A program made the position numbers and the translations under genes. From positions 620,001 to 684,000 of the forward strand of contig JAXLRU010000002.1 in the NCBI GenBank assembly GCA_046330935.1: 64,000 bases of DNA, read 5' to 3'. The DNA is from JAXLRU01 sp046330935 (lineage in GTDB: Bacteria > Actinomycetota > Actinomycetes > Actinomycetales > Kineosporiaceae). The notes under the pieces were generated by a model, which saw nothing but the letters and a program-made list of their open reading frames with translations, did not search any database and was not told the DNA's origin. Below, piece after piece: positions 1 through 7,951 of this stretch. Every line of letters begins with the position of its first letter. Position 1 is the first letter of the stretch.

Positions 1-1158
1 GAGGACTGGCACGGCTTCGAGTCGAGCGAGGGCGTCTACAACGACCAGCAGTTCGCGCTCTTCGACTACGCCATCGAGGCGGCGCGCAAGAACGGGATCC
101 GGCTGATCCCCGTGTTCGAGAACTACTGGGAGGCCTACGGCGGCATCGACACCCGCCTGAAGTGGGAGGGTCTGCCCGGCGGCCAGGCCAACCGGTGGCG
201 GTTCTTCAACAAGACCGCCTGCCCCGGCTGCTTCACCCAGTACAAGAACTACGTCTCCTACGCCCTCAACCGCGTCAACCACTACTCGGGCGTGGCCTAC
301 AAGGACGACCCGACGATCATGGCGTGGGAGCTCATGAACGAGCCGCGCTACGAGAAGACCGGCACCGACGAGGATCAGACCGGCCGGACGCTGCGGGCCT
401 GGGTCGACGAGATGGGCGCCTACATCAAGGGCATCGACGGCAACCACCTGCTCGGCGCGGGACTCGAGGGCCACCAGGCCAAGTACGGGTTCGGCGGCGA
501 CGAGGGCAACCCGTTCGTCTACGTGCAGCAGTCCCCGGCGATCGACTTCACCTCGGCCCACCCCTACCCCGACGAGGGCTGGGCGGGCCTGGACATCCCG
601 AAGACGAAGGCGCTGATCCGGGCCTGGATCAGCGACAGCCACGACGTCGTCGGCAAGCCGTTCTTCATGGGCGAGTGGAACGTCCACCAGAACTGGACCG
701 AGTGGTGGACCCAGATCTACGCCGACTTCGAGGCCGCGGGCGGCGATGGCAGTGCGTTCTGGTGGTACATGGACCGGGCGGGCGGCGGCGGCTTCGACAC
801 CGGCGCCGGTGCGCCGCAGCTCGCCGTGTTCCGGGCCCACTCGGCGGCGATGGCCGCCAAGAGCGGCGGCAGGCCCACCACCACCGGCACGCCCACCCCC
901 ACGACCAGCACGCCGAGCCCGACCACCAGCACGCCCGTCCCCACGACGAGCGGCCCCACGACGTCGAGCCCCAAGCCCAGCACGACGAAGCCGACCAAGA
1001 AGCCCCCGGCCAAGACCGTGAAGAAGTGCAAGACCGGCAAGAACGGCAAGAAGACCTGCCGGACGATCACCCGGAAGGTGAAGGGGGCGGCCGTGGGCCT
1101 GCTGCGCCCGGAGGACTCCCCCGGGCTGCTCGCGGCCCGCGCCGGCCACGGCGCCTGA
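1..1158 (+). CDS. GH5-family secreted beta-mannanase/cellulase, 5' end missing
   Basis: The gene enters from outside the window; 385 codons are visible and no start or signal peptide is seen. The (beta/alpha)8 glycoside hydrolase family 5 core carries WELMNEP (acid/base Glu) and MGEWNVH (nucleophile Glu), as in actinobacterial endo-1,4-beta-mannosidases; a GH5 cellulase is the alternative. A Thr/Pro/Ser linker follows (about codons 286-330). It leads not to a normal carbohydrate-binding module but to a short Lys/Arg-rich tail with two cysteines (codons 343 and 353, spacing C-x9-C) and about 30 further residues. The same tail motif occurs in the GH48 enzyme at 51070-53511. Expected to act outside the cell on plant polysaccharide. 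Family call is firm; substrate is inferred. Confidence 0.88.
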   Translation, partial: EDWHGFESSEGVYNDQQFALFDYAIEAARKNGIRLIPVFENYWEAYGGIDTRLKWEGLPGGQANRWRFFNKTACPGCFTQYKNYVSYALNRVNHYSGVAYKDDPTIMAWELMNEPRYEKTGTDEDQTGRTLRAWVDEMGAYIKGIDGNHLLGAGLEGHQAKYGFGGDEGNPFVYVQQSPAIDFTSAHPYPDEGWAGLDIPKTKALIRAWISDSHDVVGKPFFMGEWNVHQNWTEWWTQIYADFEAAGGDGSAFWWYMDRAGGGGFDTGAGAPQLAVFRAHSAAMAAKSGGRPTTTGTPTPTTSTPSPTTSTPVPTTSGPTTSSPKPSTTKPTKKPPAKTVKKCKTGKNGKKTCRTITRKVKGAAVGLLRPEDSPGLLAARAGHGA

Positions 1159-1243
1159 CCCGGGCGGGGAGTCCGGCGAGGAGCCTTCAGAGGAGTCGGG
1201 CGAGGGCCCTGACGCGACGCCGCGCCGGTGAGAGGATGCGCCC

Positions 1244-1624
1244 GTGCGTTCGTTCCTGATCACCGGCGCCGCGAACGGCGTCGCCCTGTGGGTGGCCGCC
1301 GCCATCGTGCCCGGCGTGGACGTCGAGGCCGACAGCACGGCCAAGGCGCTGGTCACGCTGTTCGTCCTCGGCCTGATTCTCGCCGCCGTCAACGCGGTGG
1401 TGAAGCCGGTCCTCAAGGTGCTGGCCTTCCCCCTGTACCTGCTGACGCTCGGCTTCATGGCGTTGATCGTCAACGCGGCGATGCTCGAGCTCACCAGCAA
1501 GCTCGCCGACACGCTCGACCTCGGCCTGCGGATCGGCGACTTCTTCTGGTCGGCGATCCTCGCGGCCGTCGTCGTCGCGATCGTCACGAGCGTGATCAAC
1601 ACCGTCGTCCGCGACGACGACTGA
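1244..1624 (+). CDS. Phage holin family / YvlD-like small membrane protein
   Basis: 126 residues with four predicted membrane helices separated by short loops, ending in an acidic RDDD tail. This is the layout of the phage holin family 4 / DUF360 (YvlD-like) proteins common as single copies in actinobacterial chromosomes. The GTG start directly precedes the first helix (RSFLITGAANGVALWVAAAIV). Despite the family name there is no phage gene nearby, so a housekeeping membrane role is more likely than lysis. It stands alone between the GH5 gene and a convergent hydrolase gene. The family assignment rests on topology and helix composition only. Confidence 0.75.
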   Translation: MRSFLITGAANGVALWVAAAIVPGVDVEADSTAKALVTLFVLGLILAAVNAVVKPVLKVLAFPLYLLTLGFMALIVNAAMLELTSKLADTLDLGLRIGDFFWSAILAAVVVAIVTSVINTVVRDDD

Positions 1625-1637
1625 CCCCCGCACGCGC

Positions 1638-3140
1638 TCACGGCACGCACCGGTCGGCGCCTCGCGTGGCCTCGACCTCCCAGGCCGTGCCCTGCCGGGG
1701 AGCCTCGCCCAGCACCTCGGCGAGGCCGTCGTGCCAGCGCCGCAGGCCCGGGTCGGCGGCGGCGTCGACGAGCGCGCCGGTGTGCCGGTACCCGTCGAGG
1801 GCGTGCTGGGCCAGCAGCCGCTCGGGAGTGCCAGCCCCCGCACCGGCGGGGTCGGTGCGCACCGTCCACCACCCGGGCCGCGCGGGGTTCGCCGCCCCCT
1901 CCAGCCGCGGCACGACGTCGCGGCGGTGCTCCAGGGCGAGCACCCGGACGTCGGCGGGCACGGGTGTCGTGGCCACGGGCGAGCCCGCCGTCACCACGTG
2001 GGAGACCCGGAACCGCGCCCTCAGTGCCGGGTCGGCCGCGATCGAGGCCGCGACCAGCCCACCCTGGCTGTGCCCCACGAGGACGACCGGCTCGCCGGGC
2101 CGCACCCCCGCCCCGGCCATGGCCGCGACGACCGCCTGCCGCGACGCCGTCGGCGCCCCGGCGACCAGGCGCACGTTCGCGACGGCGTCCAGCGGCTCGC
2201 GGCCGGCCGGCACCGCCCAGCTGCGCGTCCCCGGGACCGCCACCACCCAGGCGCGCCCCCGTGGCCCGTCGACCCCGACCACGCGCACCGACGGCTCCCC
2301 CGCGCCGTCGGGCACCAGGGCGAGCAGGCCGGCCGCGGACGGCGTCACGGTCACCGGGGCGGTTCGCACCGTCGTCACCCGCACCCCGGGCGGCTCGCAC
2401 GCCCAGGGCAGCCCGGCCAGCACTGCCGCCGCGCCCGGGACGCCGGGCCGGCTCGGCATCAGGGGTGCCGCGGGCGCCAGCAGCGGGGCGGGGACGGCCG
2501 CGAGCAGGGCCGCACCCGCAGCCCAGGGCAGCGACCCCACGACGGCCTCGGCCGCCTCGGGATGATCCAGCAGGGCCCCGGCACCCGCCTGCCCCAGCCA
2601 CTCCATCGCGGCCCCACTCACGCGCGCCACGCCCTCTCCCAGACCCCCGACCACGAGCGGCGCCTCCACGGCCGCCCCGGCCACCCCGGCCGGGCCGACC
2701 ACGAGGACACCCGCGGTCCCGACGCCGAGCGCCGCCACCGCGCCCGCCGCCAGACCGAGGCCTGCGGCGATGCCCAGCTGCGCCTGGACCTCGTGCGCGG
2801 CCAGTGCCGACGCCTCCTCGGCCAGGCGGTAGCCGCCGACCACGAGGCGGAGGTCACCCGCCAGCACCGCGCAGGCCGAGGCCAGCACCGTGAGCCCGTG
2901 GCGCCCGGCGACCGCCGAGGCGAGGGCGCGCTCGGCGCGGGCGAGGCGGACGGGGGCGAGCGGCCCGGCGGCGGCCAGGGCGGGTGAGGCCGCCACGGCG
3001 GACACCCGCAGGGCGCAGCCGCCGAGGCCGCGCGCGACCTCCTCGAGCAGGTCGGCGCAGCGCAGCAGGTCGTCGAGGTGCGCGCGGACCCCGCCTGCAC
3101 CGCCTGTGACCTGCAGCGTCGCTGCCTCGCCCTCACTCAT
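1638..3140 (-). CDS. Alpha/beta-hydrolase-fold protein with WXG-like helical N-terminus
   Basis: 500 residues from ATG (MSEGEAATLQ). The first ~280 residues are Ala/Gly-rich amphipathic helices and glycine-rich hydrophobic segments resembling WXG100/LXG-type secretion-partner proteins. The C-terminal ~200 residues hold a serine-hydrolase elbow, VVLVGHSQGG, and a plausible Asp-His end (RWHDGLAEV). Such two-part proteins occur next to WXG100-like genes in actinobacteria and may be ESX/type VII-associated or cell-envelope lipases. The ATG overlaps the stop of the upstream small gene (ATGA), so the two are translationally coupled. Substrate and export route are unknown. Confidence 0.7.
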   Translation of the reverse strand: MSEGEAATLQVTGGAGGVRAHLDDLLRCADLLEEVARGLGGCALRVSAVAASPALAAAGPLAPVRLARAERALASAVAGRHGLTVLASACAVLAGDLRLVVGGYRLAEEASALAAHEVQAQLGIAAGLGLAAGAVAALGVGTAGVLVVGPAGVAGAAVEAPLVVGGLGEGVARVSGAAMEWLGQAGAGALLDHPEAAEAVVGSLPWAAGAALLAAVPAPLLAPAAPLMPSRPGVPGAAAVLAGLPWACEPPGVRVTTVRTAPVTVTPSAAGLLALVPDGAGEPSVRVVGVDGPRGRAWVVAVPGTRSWAVPAGREPLDAVANVRLVAGAPTASRQAVVAAMAGAGVRPGEPVVLVGHSQGGLVAASIAADPALRARFRVSHVVTAGSPVATTPVPADVRVLALEHRRDVVPRLEGAANPARPGWWTVRTDPAGAGAGTPERLLAQHALDGYRHTGALVDAAADPGLRRWHDGLAEVLGEAPRQGTAWEVEATRGADRCVP

Positions 3141-3481
3141 GGCGCGCCGTGCAGACCGTCGGCGAGCGCGCCCAGCGCCTCCGCCGCCTCCTGCACCTCC
3201 TCGGCCGCAGCGGCCACCTGCGCGGCCAGCGCGACGAGGCGGCCGCGGAACACCTCGGCCGCCGTCGACTCCCACCCCAGCCCTGCGGCGGCACGCAGGC
3301 GCGCGGCCGACCCGGCGACCTGCTCCGCCTGGGCGCGGACCGCCGTCGCGTGCCCCTCGACCGCCTCCGCCACCGCCCTGCCGACGGCCTCGCGAGCACC
3401 ACCGGCCTCGCCGGCGAGCGCCGACACCCCTGCCAGCAGCGGTGACACCGCCGGACCCCACCGTTGCACGCCCCTGCCCAC
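3137..3481 (-). CDS. WXG100-like small helical protein
   Basis: About 114 residues, entirely helical and alanine-rich, with a central turn LGWESTAAEVFRGRL that resembles the W-x-G turn and the following AA-x-x-F/Y-R-x-R-L helix of WXG100/ESAT-6-like proteins. It is coupled to the downstream hydrolase by an ATGA overlap. Three in-frame GTG codons are possible starts; the first, at 3481, is given here, and 3469 is an alternative. No secretion machinery genes are visible in the window. The call rests on length, helix pattern and neighbour; W-E-S rather than W-x-G weakens it. Confidence 0.5.
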   Translation of the reverse strand: MGRGVQRWGPAVSPLLAGVSALAGEAGGAREAVGRAVAEAVEGHATAVRAQAEQVAGSAARLRAAAGLGWESTAAEVFRGRLVALAAQVAAAAEEVQEAAEALGALADGLHGAP

Positions 3482-3673
3482 CCCTCGCCGTCCACCGTTC
3501 CTGACCGACCCGCCTCCGCACGCTAAGCGGGCCGAGGACCGACCCGAGCCGAGGCGGCGACCGGGCTGTGGACGAGGTGACATGACGGTGGGCCTGTGGG
3601 GGCACGAACCTGCGGGAACGGGCTGCGCGGGCCCGGCGTTCGGGGCCGCGAGGGCATGCCCGACCATGGGCAC

Positions 3674-4198
3674 ATGTCGCCTGACGGTCGCTTCCGGGTG
3701 TGCTTCGTGTGCTCGGGCAACATCTGCCGCAGCCCCATGGCCGAGGTCGTCCTGCGCGCCCTCGTCCAGCAGCGCGGCCTGGAGGACGTCGTCCTCGTCG
3801 ACAGCGCCGGCACGGGCGACTGGCACATCGGCGAGCGCGCCGACCGTCGCGCCCTGCGCTCCCTCACCGGCGGCGGGTACGACGGCAGCGCGCACCGGGC
3901 CCGGCAGTTCGACCCCCAGTGGTTCGACGAGCGCGACCTCGTCATCGCCCTCGACCGCGGCCACGCGCGCACGCTGCGGGCCTGGGCGAGCGACGAGGAC
4001 GCCCGCGCGAAGGTGCACCTGCTGCGCGAGTTCGACCCGGCGCTGGCGTCGGAGCCCGAGGCGGCGCTGCTCGACGTCCCCGACCCCTACTACGACGGCG
4101 ACGCCGCCTTCGACGGCGTGCTCAGCATGGTCGTCGCGTCGTGTCAGGGCCTGCTGGACCGGATCGAGGCCGACCTCGACGCGCAGGCCGCGGGCTGA
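3674..4198 (+). CDS. Low-molecular-weight protein tyrosine phosphatase
   Basis: 174 residues. The N-terminal P-loop VCFVCSGNICRSPMAE contains the C-x5-R-S active site of LMW-PTPs, and DVPDPYYDGD supplies the general-acid Asp near the C-terminus. The family removes phosphate from tyrosine of proteins, and in actinobacteria is often linked to polysaccharide or stress signalling. The ATG at 3674 was chosen because the P-loop should begin about 8-12 residues from the start; upstream in-frame sequence does not look like protein. The next gene begins 4 bp after the stop, suggesting co-transcription. Cytoplasmic; substrate unknown. Confidence 0.93.
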   Translation: MSPDGRFRVCFVCSGNICRSPMAEVVLRALVQQRGLEDVVLVDSAGTGDWHIGERADRRALRSLTGGGYDGSAHRARQFDPQWFDERDLVIALDRGHARTLRAWASDEDARAKVHLLREFDPALASEPEAALLDVPDPYYDGDAAFDGVLSMVVASCQGLLDRIEADLDAQAAG

Positions 4199-4202
4199 GG
4201 CC

Positions 4203-4985
4203 GTGACCGGGGCGACGTTCGTCAAGCGTCGCCCGGGCGCCCCCGCGGGGATGTTCGCGGCCGAGGCGGCCGGTCTGAGGTGGCTCGGATCTGCGGGGGC
4301 GGTCGCCGTCGCCGCGCCCCTGGAGGTCTCCGAGGACGCGCTCGTGCTGCCCCGCATCGCGCAGGTCGCCCCGAGCCGCGCGAGCGCCCGAGCGTTCGGT
4401 ACCTCACTCGCGGCCCTGCACGCCGCGGGTGCGGCTCACGTCGGCGCCCCGCCCACCGGCTGGGATGCCGACGGCTTCGTCGGGCCCCTGCCGCTGCCCC
4501 ACGTGCACGACCCCAGCGCACCCGAGGCCGAGGACTGGGGCACCTTCTACGCCCGGCTCCGCCTGCGCCCCTACCTGCGCCGAGCCCGCGATCTCGGCTC
4601 GATCGACGCCGACGGCGAGGCGGTGCTGGGCGCCGTCTGCGCGCGGCTCGAGGACGGCGACCGGCGGCTCACCGGGCCGGTAGAGCCACCCGCGCGCCTG
4701 CACGGCGACCTGTGGGCGGGCAACGTCCTGTGGTCGGCCGAGGGGGCCGTCCTGATCGACCCCGCGGCACACGGCGGGCACCGCGAGACCGACCTGGCGA
4801 TGCTGGCCCTGTTCGGACTGCCCCACCTCGACGCCGTCCTGGCCGCCTACACCGACGCCGCGCCGCTCACGCCCGGGTGGCGTCAGCGGGTCGCCGTGCA
4901 CCAACTGCACCCCCTGCTGGTGCACGCCGTCCTGTTCGGGCGCTCGTACGGGGCTCAGGCCGTCGCCGTGGCACGGGGGCTGTGA
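4203..4985 (+). CDS. Fructosamine kinase family protein
   Basis: 260 residues, GTG start 4 bp after the phosphatase stop. It has the aminoglycoside-phosphotransferase-like kinase fold: an N-terminal lobe with FVKRRPGAP and EAAGLRWL, the catalytic loop PPARLHGDLWAGNVLW (HGDLWxGN of fructosamine kinases), and IDPAAHGGHRETDLAM (D-P-A-x-x-G-x-R-E-x-D) as the metal-binding segment. The family phosphorylates ketoamines on glycated proteins or small molecules so that they decompose. Slightly shorter than the usual ~280-290 residues. Likely in an operon with the phosphatase. Confidence 0.88.
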   Translation: MTGATFVKRRPGAPAGMFAAEAAGLRWLGSAGAVAVAAPLEVSEDALVLPRIAQVAPSRASARAFGTSLAALHAAGAAHVGAPPTGWDADGFVGPLPLPHVHDPSAPEAEDWGTFYARLRLRPYLRRARDLGSIDADGEAVLGAVCARLEDGDRRLTGPVEPPARLHGDLWAGNVLWSAEGAVLIDPAAHGGHRETDLAMLALFGLPHLDAVLAAYTDAAPLTPGWRQRVAVHQLHPLLVHAVLFGRSYGAQAVAVARGL

Positions 4986-4989
4986 GAGT

Positions 4990-5223
4990 TCAGGGCAAGA
5001 AGAAGAAGAACCACCGCACGCCCGAGCGCAGGCGTTCGAACGGCCGCGCCCGCCGCGGCCGGGGCATGGCCGCCGCCGCCACGATCGCACCGGTCAGCAG
5101 GCAGGCCCCGGCGCCCAGCAGCAGCGGCCCCGGCAGCCCCACGAGATTCGCGACGGCGAGCACCGACCCTCCGCCCAGGCTCAGCGCCAGGGCGGTCCAC
5201 TGCAGGCGAACGCGGGTGATCAT
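4990..5223 (-). CDS. Small two-helix membrane protein, unknown function
   Basis: 77 residues from ATG with GAGGGG just upstream. There are two hydrophobic helices (about 9-27 and 33-52), then a basic tail that ends in WFFFFLP. An upstream in-frame ATG would add ten residues but lacks a ribosome site. It converges on the fructosamine kinase gene, with 4 bp between the stops. Not recognised; a small membrane protein is all that can be said. Confidence 0.5.
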   Translation of the reverse strand: MITRVRLQWTALALSLGGGSVLAVANLVGLPGPLLLGAGACLLTGAIVAAAAMPRPRRARPFERLRSGVRWFFFFLP

Positions 5224-5244
5224 GAGACCCCTCCCCTCGCAGGG

Positions 5245-5284
5245 GTGGGCCATGTCCGACGCAGGCTGGACGAACCTGGTCCAC
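5245..5284. repeat. Imperfect repeat, copy A, with inverted arms
   Basis: Arms GTGGGCCAT (5245-5253) and CTGGTCCAC (5276-5284) surround a 22-nt spacer. A related copy lies at 7261-7299 (arms GTGGACCAT and ATGGTCCAC, 21-nt spacer). Both copies share CCATGTCCGACG after the first arm and GGTCCACCGC at the end. The two copies flank the secreted-protein gene at 5404-7116. Confidence 0.45.
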
Positions 5285-5403
5285 CGCTTCGCGGCACCTG
5301 ACGGCGTCCACAGGGCGGCGGTTCCGAGGCAGAGCGCAGGGGTGGCCCGAGCAGCAGGCGGCTCACACCGCAGGGCAGCCCCGAGCCCGCCGCAGCGCGT
5401 GAT

Positions 5404-7116
5404 TCAGGACAGGCCGAGAACCAGCGAGCCCGCGGGTCCGTGACGGTGCAGCAAGACCGTGTACGGACCGGCCGCGAAGACCGGCCGGAACGTGCCCGAC
5501 CCCCCGTCCGCGAGCGCTTCCGCGGAGCCCTCCAGGCTGGCCCCGTTGTCGTTGCGGAGCTCCACGGTGACGGCGCCGACCGTGGACTGGGCGATGTTCC
5601 AGCTCAGCGCCTGGTCCGCGGTGAGGTCACGATCGATCCGCAGAGCCACGACCTCGGCGTCCATGCGGACGGTACGAGGAGTGCCGAGGGAGATGTCGGA
5701 AAGGGGGACAGCGTCGAGCGACACCGTGGACGGCGCGCTCGCCGGTCCGAAGAAGTTGAGGACCACCTTGTGCGGGTCGGCGCTGCGCAGGTGCAGCATC
5801 CAGCTCCGAGTGGGGCTGGAGTCGAACTCGGAGGTTCCCGAGACGTTGCCCAGTGGGTACAGCCCGATGACCGGGTCGTGCATGCGCAAGTCGATCATCG
5901 TTGCCGACGACACCGTGAACCGCACCCACTGGCCCTTGCTCCCCCGGAACTCGATGCTCGGGTTGGTGAACGGCTCAGGGGCGGGCAGCGCCAGCGACGT
6001 CCCCAGAGCGAGGGTGCGCCGTGCAGGGTCTGTCACCGTCCGCAGGGCGATCGTGAGTCGGCCGGTGGCTTCCCCGCTGGGGTCGACGACGAGGGTCTGC
6101 GTCCCGGTCACGCGGACCAAGGAGGTGGACTCGCCCCAGGGGTACAGAGTCATCCCGCCCCAGACCGACCCGTCGGGCCCCACGAGATCCCCTCCGACGT
6201 TGGTGTCGTCGCCGCCACTCATCACGTAGTCGCTGCTCTCCACCACGACGCGCTGCCCTGCTGTCGCGGGGAACGTGATCCTGGCCTGCTGCCCCCTCAC
6301 CGGCAGGGTGACCATGAGCGGGGGGCCGCCGGGGACGATCGAGCCGCCGACGATGTCGCGGCCCTTCACGAGGTCGACCGCAACGGTGACGGGGACCGAC
6401 CTGTAGCTGGTGATCCGGAGCCGGTGGACGCCGGACTGGTCGGTCGTGACGTGGTTGGGATTGGCAGTCAGCGTCGTGCCGTCGGGACGGAGCACCTGAC
6501 CCTGCGCGGGCGCGAAGTCCTCCCCGGGCAGCGGCTTGAACGCGGCGAAGTGGGCGTACTCGCCCTTCTCCAGCCGGAAGGCGAGGTCCCGGGTGCCGTT
6601 CGCGGGCAGGGTGACGCTGAGGGCGCCGATGTTCGGCGTGACCGTGGCAGGGCCGGTCGCGGTGACGCCGACGGTGACCGAGCCCTCCTTCCCGGCGGCG
6701 ACGTCGAAGGCGACCGCCCACAGCCCGCTGGCGTCCACCCGCACCGGCGCGACCACCGCACCCGCACCTGCGCATGCGACGGCTTGCCGCTCCACCCCGC
6801 GCGGAGTGAGGACCGACGCGTTGACGTCGCAGGGATCGCCGTAGGTCCCCTTCACGCTGAACGACAGCACCTGCCCGGGGACGGCGGTGAACAGCACCTT
6901 GAGGTCCTGGCCGGCGGCGGGCGTGAACGTGCGTGCCGGGCCGTTCACGTGGACGCCGCGGACGAGGGTGGGCGCGTCGGCGGCGTGCGCGGCGACCACC
7001 GGGGTGGTGACGGCGACCGTGGTCAGGGCCGCGGAGGCCACCAGGGCCACGACCGCGCTCCGCACGAATCCGCGCGAGTGCTCGCCCCGCCGTCCGGCAC
7101 CGTCAGTACGTCGCAT
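5404..7116 (-). CDS. Secreted beta-rich protein of unknown function
   Basis: About 570 residues. A twin basic region plus hydrophobic stretch (RSAVVALVASAALTTVAV) and an AHAADA cleavage region form a clear signal peptide. The mature part is Val/Thr/Gly-rich beta-structure in several ~110-130-residue blocks, with phrases such as VHVNGPARTFTPAAGQDLKV and GVHRLRITSYRSVPVTVAVD that resemble bacterial pre-peptidase C-terminal-like jelly rolls. No catalytic motif is visible. The ATG at 7116 is preferred over the adjacent GTG at 7119; GGGGGAAC sits upstream. Likely an extracellular or surface protein. Function not recognised. Confidence 0.72.
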   Translation of the reverse strand: MRRTDGAGRRGEHSRGFVRSAVVALVASAALTTVAVTTPVVAAHAADAPTLVRGVHVNGPARTFTPAAGQDLKVLFTAVPGQVLSFSVKGTYGDPCDVNASVLTPRGVERQAVACAGAGAVVAPVRVDASGLWAVAFDVAAGKEGSVTVGVTATGPATVTPNIGALSVTLPANGTRDLAFRLEKGEYAHFAAFKPLPGEDFAPAQGQVLRPDGTTLTANPNHVTTDQSGVHRLRITSYRSVPVTVAVDLVKGRDIVGGSIVPGGPPLMVTLPVRGQQARITFPATAGQRVVVESSDYVMSGGDDTNVGGDLVGPDGSVWGGMTLYPWGESTSLVRVTGTQTLVVDPSGEATGRLTIALRTVTDPARRTLALGTSLALPAPEPFTNPSIEFRGSKGQWVRFTVSSATMIDLRMHDPVIGLYPLGNVSGTSEFDSSPTRSWMLHLRSADPHKVVLNFFGPASAPSTVSLDAVPLSDISLGTPRTVRMDAEVVALRIDRDLTADQALSWNIAQSTVGAVTVELRNDNGASLEGSAEALADGGSGTFRPVFAAGPYTVLLHRHGPAGSLVLGLS

Positions 7117-7260
7117 CACGTTCCCCCGCTCGTCCCCGCGCCGGCAGCCCGGCCTCGGCGGTGACGTTACGCCGGACCGCAGGGCAGGTGAGGCGTTTTC
7201 CGCGGATCAGGCGGCGGCGCCCCCAGCTGCGGGACGGCAGGCGACCGCCCCGGGGGAGTC

Positions 7261-7299
7261 GTGGACCATGTCCGACGAATGCTGCAGGAAATGGTCCAC
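7261..7299. repeat. Imperfect repeat, copy B, with perfect 9-bp inverted arms
   Basis: GTGGACCAT (7261-7269) and ATGGTCCAC (7291-7299) are perfect reverse complements. The copy lies upstream of both the leftward secreted-protein gene and the rightward gene at 7342, so it could also be a regulator site or hairpin. Its partner is at 5245-5284. Confidence 0.5.
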
Positions 7300-7341
7300 C
7301 GCCCCGAGGACGACGGACGAGCGTCCGCAGGCTCCGGCACC

Positions 7342-7923
7342 ATGACCGGCATGGGCATCTCGTTCGACTACTTCGCAGCGCCCTCCGACGAGGCCGCCGC
7401 GACGGCGATCGACCGGCTCGACGGCCCCCGCGGCGACCGGCTCGCGCCGCCCCCGGCCCCGGAGCCGGCGCGCCGCACCTGGTGGCGCCGCCGTTCGAGC
7501 GCCGAGGCGACACGGGAGCCCGTCGAGCCCGCTGAACCCGGCGATCCGCTCGTCCCCTTCGACACGGTCGAGGGCTTCGTCGACCCGGTCGTGCAGCTGG
7601 GGACGCTGGAGGAGCTGCTCACGGGACGTCCCTTCGAGGAGATCCTGGACGATGACGAGGTCCTCGCCACGATCGCCGAGAGGGACGGCGGGTCGCTGCT
7701 CGTCCTGAGGTTGCGCAACTCGATCGCGCAGGCCCTGGCGGACGCCTCGGACGAGCGGCTCGCGGAGGTGCTCCCCGCCTGGCTGGCGACCGAGGAGTTC
7801 GGGTCGGGATTCGACAGGGCGGACGACGTGGCAGCAGTCGCCGAGTTCCTGCGCGACCTGGCGGCGCTGGCCCGCGCGGCCAGGGCCGACGGCCGCCGGC
7901 TCTACTGCTGGATCTGCGTCTGA
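7342..7923 (+). CDS. Conserved actinobacterial hypothetical protein (MGISFDYF type)
   Basis: About 193 residues from ATG at 7342 (MTGMGISFDYF); an internal ATG at 7351 is equally possible. The N-terminus MGISFDYFAAPSDEAAATAI looks like a conserved signature of small cytoplasmic proteins of unknown function. It is followed by a Pro/Arg-rich variable segment and a mostly helical C-terminal domain (VPFDTVEGFVDPVVQLGTLE onward) that ends in GRRLYCWICV. No catalytic motif or membrane segment. Function unknown; the reading frame and domain pattern support a real gene. Confidence 0.72.
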   Translation: MTGMGISFDYFAAPSDEAAATAIDRLDGPRGDRLAPPPAPEPARRTWWRRRSSAEATREPVEPAEPGDPLVPFDTVEGFVDPVVQLGTLEELLTGRPFEEILDDDEVLATIAERDGGSLLVLRLRNSIAQALADASDERLAEVLPAWLATEEFGSGFDRADDVAAVAEFLRDLAALARAARADGRRLYCWICV

Positions 7924-7951
7924 GCCGGAGCACCGCAGGGCCAGGCAGGGA

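Noticed and set aside
1228..2565. 445-codon plus-strand frame
   Set aside because: Overlaps the holin-like gene and runs antisense to the hydrolase gene; composition is Arg/Pro/Ala noise.
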